64,000 nt of DNA, taken from NCBI RefSeq assembly GCF_002575655.3, contig NC_053037.3, forward strand, positions 450,771,793-450,835,792. Direction: 5' to 3'. Every line of letters begins with the position of its first letter. Positions within the stretch are counted from its first letter, which is position 1. Positions 56,102 to 64,000 of this stretch are shown piece by piece. The DNA comes from Aegilops tauschii subsp. strangulata (taxonomy: Eukaryota; Streptophyta; Magnoliopsida; Poales; Poaceae). Position numbers and translations under genes: made by a program. The notes beneath the pieces are model-generated. The model was not told the origin of the DNA, made no database searches, and saw nothing but the letters and a program-made list of their open reading frames with translations.

Positions 56102-56304
56102 CTTGTCTTATTAGCTCACTATAAGGACCCATGTTCAGTTTGCTAGCTACTGCCTTTCCTTGACAGATTCTAGTGAATTGTGCTATCTACTTTCACCATG
56201 CAATCTTTTGCTATAGTGTATATGTTCTATATGTCATGCAGTGTGGTGTTCAATTAACTGCTTGGTTCAATTCTGCAAATGTGATGTTCAATTCTTCAGG
56301 GTGC

Positions 56305-57115
56305 AAGTTGTTAAGCATGCTTGGTTTGGTTAACTGTCTGATCTTCTATTAGGAGTATGTTATATTGTTCAATTGGTGTTTAGTTAACTGCTTGGTTCAT
56401 TTGTTGTGGCTTGGTTCACTTGCTGTGGTGTTTAGTTAACTGCTTGGTTCAATTCTGCAATGCGATGTTCAATTATTGTGGCTGCATTCTGTTATTGTAT
56501 ACCATGTGAGGAATAAATCGAATTTGGTTGTACTAAATACATGAGAAACAAATATAATTGCTATATTTCCAAGTTGTTAAGCATGCTTGGTTTGGTTAAC
56601 TGTCTGATCTTCTATTAGGAGTATGTTATATTGTGCAATGTGGTGCTCAGTTAACGTTTGGTTCATTTGTTGTGGTGTTTAGTTAACTGCTTGGTTCAAT
56701 TCTGCAATGCGATGTTCAATTGATGTGGCTGCATTCTCTTATTGTATACCATGTGAGGAATAAATCGAATTTGGTTGTACTAAATACATGAGAAACAAAT
56801 ACAATTGCTATATTTCCAAGTTGTTAAGCATGCTTGGTTTGGTTAAATGTCTGATCTTCTATTAGGAGTATGTTATATTGTGCAATGTGGTGCTCAGTTA
56901 ACGTTTGGTTCATTTGTTGTGGTGTTTAGTTAACTGCTTGGTTCAATTCTGCAATGCGATGTTCAATTGTTGTGGCTGCATTCTGTTATTGTATACCATG
57001 TGAGGAATAAATCGAATTTCGCTGCACTTAATACATGAGAAACATATATAAGTGCTATATTTCCTAGTTCCTAATCATGCTTGGTTTGGATAAATGGGTT
57101 TTCCATGTGGCTTGA
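56305..57115. repeat. Tandem repeat of about 250 bases between the two frames
   Basis: Units begin near 56305, 56571, 56818 and (diverged) 57065 with AAGTTGTTAAGCATGCTTGG. Each includes GTTTAGTTAACTGCTTGGTT, TTGTATACCATGTGAGG and AATACATGAGAAAC. Spacing is 266 then 247 bases. The array is T-rich and lies in what would be an intron or intergenic spacer. Confidence 0.9.
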
Positions 57116-57229
57116 ATTAATCTGATGAATCTGCAATGTGTTAATTTATCATCAACATATTTTACTGATAGCATGCGAACCCTTACTTAACCTGATGACT
57201 AACTACCTTATATGTGTTGCAGGGAAACA

Positions 57230-57581
57230 ATGGGAAGCACTGAGGTTTACAAGATGGTACTAACTATTATACCTTGCCTTTTTGTATTCCTTTGCCCCAT
57301 TTCCAATATAGAGAAGATATTTATGCACATCCTTGTTTTGAAGCTTCACTGATGATTACCTCTCAAACCACCTCTGTGGTCAGGAGGCGAGGAAAGTTTT
57401 CATACAACACCCACGGTTCAATATTGAAGTGTTCCTGAAGAGGTCGAAGGATGGACAGTCAATCATCCACAGGCACTGGCCTAAAGTTGCAAAGACCTTC
57501 AACATGAATGAAGGCTCAATATTCACCTTCCGCTTCAGCAGTTTTCTAGATGAGATGCATCTCTCTATGTACCGTCTATGA
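57230..57581 (+). CDS. Small B3-like DNA-binding domain protein (two exons)
   Basis: Exon parts 57230-57256 and 57384-57581 join in frame across a GT...AG intron to give 74 residues (MGSTEVYKM then EARKVFIQHPRF). The core resembles the second half of a plant B3 domain: VFLKRSKDGQSIIHRHWPKV, then AKTFNMNEGSIFTFRF. B3 domains bind DNA in plant transcription factors. The first half of the fold is missing, so it is either a truncated domain or the last exons of a longer gene whose first exon is at 55601-56101 or elsewhere. An acceptor AG at 57221-57222 precedes the first of these exons. Function is inferred only. Confidence 0.5.
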
Positions 57582-57799
57582 TGCTAATTTCGAAAGGTTC
57601 TAGATGTTGCATGTGAAACTTGCTGCTGGTGCAGTTGTGTAATGGGGTAGCTGAGTGCTGAAGCTATATCATGTTGTACTCCGATGTATTTCAATTATGA
57701 AATCATGCTTCCTTAATATGGAAATGGAATATATTATGTGCTTAATATGAATGTCAATTAGATTGGTAAATGGATTATTAATAATAAGCCAATTATCCC
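57582..57799. other. 3' flank of the B3-like gene
   Basis: This is AT-rich sequence with no further frame. 57781-57835 has short inverted AATTAGC units (GCTAATTAGCCAATTAGCTTG) that could form a weak hairpin. I see nothing else. Confidence 0.35.
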
Positions 57800-58311
57800 G
57801 CTAATTAGCCAATTAGCTTGCTAATTGGGTTTTCCTATTGCAAACGGTTAATGAGAAAACACCGTGGGCGATGACCTAAGGCAACGCACACAGTTTCTAG
57901 GAATAAACCATGTTGGATCAATGAACAATCACACACGACATTCTCTTCAAAACTGGTTCCGTTACGCCACCTTGCGCAAACGTTTTCCTTGTAGTGACTG
58001 TGTGGGATGTATATACGAACGGAAAAATTTAGTGGTGACTGACTGTGTGGGATGTACTTACGACCAGAAATGATTTTGCCTGTATAATTGTATTTTTTTA
58101 GCACTACTATACGTATTTCTGTATTTGAGTGCTCGCCGGTCGCACACGACCTCATTTTGTCGAGCGTGTGTGCCAGGAGGGCATATCCCCAATGGTTTCT
58201 GGGTCGTGTGGGAAGGACCCCCCTATAGCCCACACTCACTTGGTGACGGTTCCAAATGTCGTCGCGGAAAGGGGTAAAAAACCGTTTGTTTAGGACCGAC
58301 GCGTACCAGTG
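57800..58311. mobile_element. Right subterminal and terminal region of the putative CACTA
   Basis: Repeats of GACTGTGTGGGATGTA occur at about 57997 and 58037, with GCACACGACC/GGTCGTGTG pairs at 58142 and 58204. The last bases GACGCGTACCAGTG end at 58311. The terminal CAGTG differs from the standard TAGTG by one base. CTT follows, matching the left flank. Confidence 0.6.
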
Positions 58312-58905
58312 CTTGGGGGCGGTCACCGAACCCGTACACTTTGGCAACCCTTGGGGGCGGTCACCGGTACCCGTCAAATTTCTCGGGGCGATCTATACAA
58401 CCTAATTGGAGACCCCGACGCTTGCCCGGAGCTTTACACCACAATGATTGAGCTCCTAACACTACCAACCGTCTAGGGCGCCCAAGCACCCAAGAGGAAC
58501 AAGCTCAAGGGTACTAAGCACCCAAGAGTAATAAGCTTCTCAACTTGTAACTTCCACGTATCACCGTGGAGAACTCAAACCGACGCACCAAATGCAATGG
58601 AAAAGGCACACGGAGTGCCCAAGTCCCTCACTCTCAAATCCCACCAAAGAAACAAAAGCTATGGAGGAAAATGAGAGGAAGAACAGGAAGGAGAACACCA
58701 AGAACTCCAAGATCTAGATCCAAGGGGTTCCCCTCACATAGAGGAGAAAGTGATTGGTGGAAATGTGTATCTAGATCTCCTCTCTCTTTTCCCCCCAAAA
58801 CTAGCAAGAATCCATGGAGGGATTGAGAGATAGCAAGCTCCAAGAGCTCAACAATGGTGGGGGGAAAAGCTTGCAAGAGGATTAGGGTTGAAGGTGGAAG
58901 AAGGG

Positions 58906-58916
58906 GATATAAATAC
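58906..58916 (-). promoter_or_regulatory. TATA box of the Sirevirus-like LTR
   Basis: TATTTATATCC on the minus strand lies about 1.47 kb into the LTR, at the end of the CpG-rich repeats. Confidence 0.6.
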
Positions 58917-58949
58917 CCCCAAGAAAAATGTGGCCGTTGCACACAGCCG

Positions 58950-59305
58950 CCACCCCGGGCACCCAGACAAAAGGGGTCCGGGCACCCGGACCCAACAGAG
59001 AAAAACGCATACAACCCCGGGTACCTAGCCTCAAAACCCCGGGCACCCGGACATACATGGAAAGAAATAGGGCAGGGGGTCCGGGCACCCGGAGGGGGCC
59101 GAGTAGAGGTGGTGGAGGAGCCCGGGCACCTGGGGGTCCAAGACCCCGGGCACCCGGGGTGATTAGAGGAGGTGAGGGAGCGCCCCGGATGACCCCGGGC
59201 ACCCGGGGGCGAGACCCCGGGCACCCGGACCAGCCAGAGGGGTCACTATGGAGGGGCTCGGGTGACCCCGGGCACCCGGGGTTCAAGGACCCCAGGCACC
59301 CGCAC
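58950..59305 (-). repeat. CpG-rich near-palindromic motif repeated in the LTR
   Basis: The motif CCCCGGGCACCCGG or close variants occurs about eleven times at irregular spacing of 15 to 60 bases. It is close to self-complementary (CCGGGTGCCCGG) and holds two CpGs. It lies just upstream of the LTR TATA box. Overlapping open frames on both strands here arise from the repeat and are not genes. Confidence 0.88.
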
Positions 59306-60380
59306 TAGGCAGAGAGATGCGGGAACCGGTAAAATGGAAATGACCACAACTTTTGCAAACGAACTCCGAATTTGATGAAACCAAGTTTGTTGGAAAGCTA
59401 AAGACAAGGGCTAACAAAATCTTGATATAAATATCAAGAAATAGCAAATCAGAAAATTCCCAAAATAGAATGGTGAGAACCCTTTCTCAAATATGACCGG
59501 TAAAAACTCCAACACCGAAAACAGAAAAGAAGAAGCATAGGAAATCGGTTTTTGATGAACTAGAGCTTGTCACGAAGATAACCACAATCTATAAAACCTC
59601 ACAAAGAGAAAATCCAAATAAGAACCAAGAAATAGGATGCCAAAGATGCAAAGGTTTGAGCTCTCTATGAACGATACGAATAAGCTACTCACTCGAGAGC
59701 CCCCCTTGATAGTACGGCTATCGATCCTATAATCCGATCTCCCAACTAACACCATGAGACTAGTAAAATAGAAACCTATCAAGGGAAAACCTTTGCCTTG
59801 GCATAATCCATCTGAGCTAGATGGTGAAGATCTTGACCTCCTCAACTTGGACCACCTTTCTTGATTGCGTTGGCTTGATGAAGACAAGTAGATTGCTCCC
59901 CCATACTCCACTGTGGGTGAGCCACTCTTCGGCACATCTTCACAAGTTCATTGTCACCACAATGGAAGACAAGCTTCAAGCATTTGATCTCTTCGTGATG
60001 CTCCATTTGAAATTACACACCGCAACCTAACCCCACAAAGAACTCTCACGAATACCATGGGTTAGTACACAAAGCGTAATTGACGATGCTTACCATACCA
60101 TGGGATCACTTGATCCCTCTCGGTACATCTTCTACGCTTTGTGTGTTGATCAACTTGATTCACGCTTTGACTTAGTCTTGATTAACCTCTCACATGACCA
60201 ATCTTTAGGTAATTCCTTGAATAGCACCATGGTCATCACAAACTCTCCTTGAAACCAACAAATGGACTCCAAGGAAATCCTATGGACAAATCCTTCAAAT
60301 ATAACTCAAGGCAACCATTAGTCCATAGAGATTGTCATCAATTACCAAAACCACACATGGGGGCACCGCATGTCCTTTCA

Positions 60381-63300
60381 ATCTCCCCCATTTTGGTAAT
60401 TGATGACAATCACTTTCACGAGAGTTTATATAAGGAATTATGCATCACCCTGCAATGTAACAACCAATGATGCATGAGTATGATATGCAAATGCTTAGGA
60501 ACAAAACCAAAGCAAGAATAAATGCTGAAAACTTCTCCACAAAACTCTCTGAAACTTCTCCCCCATTGGCATCGATTGCCAAAATGGGCGAAAAGCTTAG
60601 AAGGCCAATATAAAAAGTGTTCCTCCATAAGTTGTGTATTTCTCAACAAGAGAGTGGAATGCCATACACATATCCAAAGATAAATACTTGGAGGAAGACA
60701 AACTATATTGAGGCCCAAAGATTGCAAAAGAATGAGATGCCACAAATACATAGCAAAGAGAGAAACAGGCAATCAAGCAATCAAAAGATACCAATTGAAG
60801 CAAGCTGTCAAAAGATACCAATTGAACCAACTAGACCAATGATCCTACGTGCCACATAAATAAAAGATATTACGATATGAGCAAAGGAGTGTTCTAAAGA
60901 AACTAGAGAAGCTCCCCAAGATTTGTGCACACATAAGAATTTTTGTATTTGGATACACAGTACACAAAATAGGATCATAGCTCCCCCAAAATCAATATAA
61001 ACTCACAACAAGTGCAAGTGAGCATATAGGAAACAAAGCCTAGCACTTGCAACAAACAAATGGTTGAGCAACATATAAAAGAGGAAACTTAAGAATAGGC
61101 TCAACCAAAATTATGCGTGTGAGTCATGACAAAGCACTTGAGAAGACTAATATAAGGATGAGCATAAAGCATCAACATAGTCTTGGAAAAAAGAGATACA
61201 CGGTGCATGACATGTCCTCCCCCCACACACCCAACAAGCAAATGGGTTCACAAGCTCACTGAAAAGTAAATTAACAACAAGGCTTGCGACAACCCATGGT
61301 GAAGATAGAAGATGGAAGCCTCATCAAGACGATGGATACCAATTAAGATGGCAAAAGCCTCGTAAAGACAAGCATGAGGAAAATAATCTTCACCACACAA
61401 GAGTGCAACAAGATGCAAAGATATAAGATCCGCACTCAAGAATATCCTTTCACGGAGCCACCTAGGAAATACAAAGGAAAGAAAGGTGGACATGAAAGAA
61501 TAAGGATATCCACTAAAGATCTCTCAAGTGTATAAGATTCTAGGTAGATGATATCAATCCACAAAGAAGGATGCACACAAGAAATGGTTACTCAAGGGAA
61601 GAAAAGGATACCCAAATGGAAGTCATAAAACATACTGATAAGATCTTTGCTTGAAAAGCATAGCACAAGGCTAAATATTGTCTTATTGTATATCAAAGAA
61701 TTCCACACACGAATATCAAAGACATCACAACTAGCAACAAGAGATCATTGTTGGGATGCTTTGATAAAGGAAACATGTATCACAAGAAAGAATGAATTAC
61801 ATGCCATGATGCAACCTACACAAGGTTGATGCAAGAAATGTGTGCATGAAGAAGATGATGATACTTGTTACCGAGATATCAATGGAAGGATGTAGTAGAT
61901 ACCAATCAAAGGTAGATAGTAGTTCATTGATCATCCTAGCTTGACTCCAAAAAGCACATGGTGACACCACCTTCCTTGTGACTGAGCCGAGCATCCAATG
62001 TATCTCCAATTGTTCCTAGAACAACAACACAAACAAAATGGTACCCAAACTCATTGGGGCCAAAGAGTTAGAGAACCAACAATACATAGGACAAACTCCA
62101 CATAAATATGTGCATATAGATATGAAAATGAATTTCATGCACATCTCATCCAATTTGAGACTTGGTGGAGTTTCCCCTATATATTGGATCAAAGAAAGAA
62201 AGCATGCCAAAGAAACTACATGAAGTTAATATGCATGCTTAAGACTTTCAAGAACCGATATCAATTGACAAAGAAAAAACCAAGTGAAGAAAAGATACCA
62301 AATGAATAAATCATCACTTGGAGGATATCCATAACAGATGTATCGAGGAATGAGATATTCTTGATACACACTAAATAAAAGATATCAAACTCCCAAAAGA
62401 GAGGATGGTTCCAAACAAACCAAGCTCTCTACAAAGTTTCATGATGGCACAAAGTACCAAAAAGAAACGGCTTGCCATCCACCAACACACACTTAATATG
62501 GATCACGAGATGAGCATTTTAGAGAAAATAGGATAGCTCCCCCACGAATTGTGCATTATAGAGAATTTGCATTTGAATACAAAATGCACAAGGTGGGATC
62601 ACCACTTTAACTATATCAAGAAAACACTAGACAAGATCAAGAAATTAACAAGATCCACAAGTGATATGGAAGACAACGGGAATTGACACAAGCCTTGGAA
62701 AGAGATAAGGAAAATAAAAGCAAAAGTCAATGTAAAGATGATCACTAAATTCTACGACACATAAGTGAGTACCAATTGTCAAAAGACAAGAAGTATTTGG
62801 AAATAATTCCCGGTGGTAGATAACAAGGATATCCAACATCATCTTCACGACAAACACAAGCAAAATGCAACTTGTAGAGCTAACATGTCACCTAGGAATA
62901 AGATAATTAATAATATCAACTCTAAGTGACAATATCTCAAATGTACACATTTTCTAGGCTTGTAATATGCACATAGCATACTACTCCCCCATAATGTGAT
63001 ACCAACGAAAACTTAACAAGAGGCAATAAGAGGATCCAACAAGAGATAATCAATGGACTTTTAGAATTTAAATTTTTCATGAGAGATATACCAGCTAGCG
63101 ACTAGATAATCTTGAAATATCAATACTAGATGGTATTCCTCATGTACACACATTTATCGGATTGTGAGGTGCACGAAGCACATCACTCCCCCAAAATGGG
63201 ATGTTCCATTAATCTCTCACACGAGCCAACTAGGATACAGACAAGAAGCATAAAGGCTCAACGCATGACACACACGTACATGATGTGCAAACCAACACAC

Positions 63301-63562
63301 GCATACTTGATTGCTCAAGATAATCAAGTTGGAAGCACAACATATACAAACACATGCAAGGAACAAAACCAAACATGCAAAGGGGCAAGTAACTATCAAT
63401 GTAAACACTTTAAGCACGAGTTACCGCAAGGAGGAACATTGGATATAAGATAGAAACTTGATAATCCGAATGACTTGGCTTGAGACAATATGAATGATGA
63501 AAATCCCCTTAATTCTTCATAATGTAGCCAAGTCTTCAATGCCCTCCATAGACACCTATTGA
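60381..63562 (-). mobile_element. Sirevirus-like internal region without pol, several polypurine tracts
   Basis: On the minus strand this 3.2 kb lies between gag (63563 onwards) and the 3' LTR. No protease, integrase or reverse transcriptase motif is visible in any frame. Purine tracts of the form TGGGGGAG occur on the minus strand at about 60384, 60554, 60981, 62539, 62981 and 63187, with a shorter one near 60911. Multiple polypurine tracts near the 3' LTR are a known Sirevirus feature. Segments at about 60911-60975 and 62537-62595 are similar to each other (ATTTGTGCA, TTTGTATTTG, GGATCA). The sequence is A-rich on the plus strand. Confidence 0.7.
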
Positions 63563-64000
63563 TCAAGTTTGAGCTAGTTGGTCCCCAACCAAGTTGGATC
63601 CTAATAGGTTAGTCACAATAGGCTTGGCTACCCAAATGGTTCTTTGCTTGACACCACTTTGAGTACCAACAAACTTGGCAAACACATTGCCAACCTTATC
63701 CTTCCCAAGAGAATAGATATCATCAATAATAATTGGGTTGGATGAGTTACCACTAGTGCATGAAGAAGCGAGGTGACCTTTCTCACGACATAAGTAGCAA
63801 CGTCTACTCTTCACTTTCTTCTCACTTGATTTCTCAACTTGAGAAGCATTAGCTTGAGTATTCTTGGGAGGAGGCCTTTCTTAAACTTGTGGTTGAGCAT
63901 GACATTGAACTTGTGGCCGCTTCCCTTGTTGCTTGTCACTAATGGCCTTCTTCTTCAATGGGCAAGATCTAACATGATGCCCTTAAATTTTGCACTTGAA
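63563..64000 (-). pseudogene. Sirevirus-like gag C-terminus, cut by window edge
   Basis: The minus strand encodes two zinc knuckles. The second is intact: CYLCREKGHLASSC (CX2CX4HX4C, about 63762-63803). The first, near the window edge, is broken by TAA at 63983-63985 and appears shortened. A second TAA lies at 63881-63883. After the knuckle the frame reads IIIDDIYSLGKDKVGNVF and stops at 63563. The rest of gag and the 5' LTR lie beyond 64000. Gag binds element RNA. Confidence 0.75.

Larger units (their letters stand above)
28470..58311. mobile_element. Putative 29.8 kb CACTA transposon carrying nested elements and host-like genes
   Basis: The left end begins CACTACTGCAGGATGC at 28470. The right end reads inward from 58311 as CACTGGTACGCGTCGG. 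Both are flanked by CTT (28467-28469 and 58312-58314), a 3-base duplication as CACTA elements make, and the Sirevirus LTR resumes on both sides. Subterminal repeats lie inside the left end, and a 505-base repeat family occurs near both ends. Removing the nested LTR elements leaves about 7 kb that contains an F-box gene and a B3-like gene. No CACTA transposase is recognised, so it would be non-autonomous. The two termini match only weakly after the first four bases, which is the main doubt. Confidence 0.6.
58312..60380 (-). mobile_element. 3' LTR of a Sirevirus-like Copia element, main piece
   Basis: On the minus strand the LTR starts TGAAAGGACATGCGGTGCCC at 60380, just after a polypurine tract (AAAATGGGGGAGAT), and is split at 58312 by the putative CACTA; the remainder is 28001-28469. 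Total LTR is about 2.5 kb. A TATA box lies at 58906-58916, with a CpG-rich repeat zone immediately upstream. After the break the first 40 bases repeat the segment before it (CGGTCACCGAACCCGTAC then CGGTCACCGGTACCCGT), a small tandem repeat of the LTR itself. Sirevirus LTRs are known for CpG-rich palindromic motifs upstream of the promoter. Confidence 0.82.

Noticed and set aside
58634..59308. Frames of 100-200 codons on both strands in the Sirevirus LTR
   Set aside because: They are translations of the repeated CpG-rich motif and its flanks, open in several frames at once.

Overview
The window looks like intergenic DNA from a large grass genome of the Triticeae tribe (wheat, goatgrass, barley, rye). 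This rests on recognising Angela/WIS/BARE1-type Copia LTRs, Sabrina-like and other TGATACGTC-type Gypsy LTRs, a Sirevirus-lineage element, Caspar/Jorge-like CACTA ends and Stowaway MITEs. The species cannot be told from sequence alone. I see no tRNA, rRNA, CRISPR or prokaryotic feature. Family names are from memory and were not checked against a repeat library.

Layout, left to right. 1-3988: minus-strand Copia element running off the left edge, with its 5' LTR, primer-binding site and broken gag. 3989-16655: a low-copy island holding a Werner-type 3'-5' exonuclease gene with one stop codon, a hypothetical reading frame also with one stop, Stowaway MITEs, two short Helitron-like copies, several minisatellites, the last exons of an unrecognised coiled-coil gene, and the 3' end of a CACTA transposon. 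16656-18158: Gypsy-type LTR. 18159-23066: plus-strand Copia element with its 5' half missing. 23067-24429: truncated LTR in the opposite direction. 24430-25632: unrecognised sequence. 25633-28000: Gypsy LTR, primer-binding site and broken gag.

From 28001 to the right edge is one nest. The outermost element is a minus-strand Sirevirus-like retrotransposon (28001-28469 plus 58312-64000). Its LTR is split by a putative CACTA transposon of about 29.8 kb (28470-58311) flanked by the 3-base duplication CTT. Inside that interval are three things. First, an 11.7 kb non-autonomous LTR element (29427-41149, target duplication TCCCG, LTRs of 4.4 kb) carries a 239-residue reading frame and, antisense to it, a small gene-like cassette for a 53-residue membrane protein. 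Second, a minus-strand F-box/FBD gene is broken by a Sabrina-like and an Angela element, and one large deletion fused the two. Third, tandem repeats and a B3-like small gene lie near the CACTA 3' end.

Almost everything is transposon-derived and decayed. The parts most like working genes are the antisense 53-residue cassette (34404-34854), the 239-residue frame (35073-35792), the 166-residue frame with a SUMO-interaction-like tail (55601-56101), the B3-like frame (57230-57581) and the coiled-coil exons (13992-15033). The exonuclease gene needs only one nonsense codon to explain its loss.
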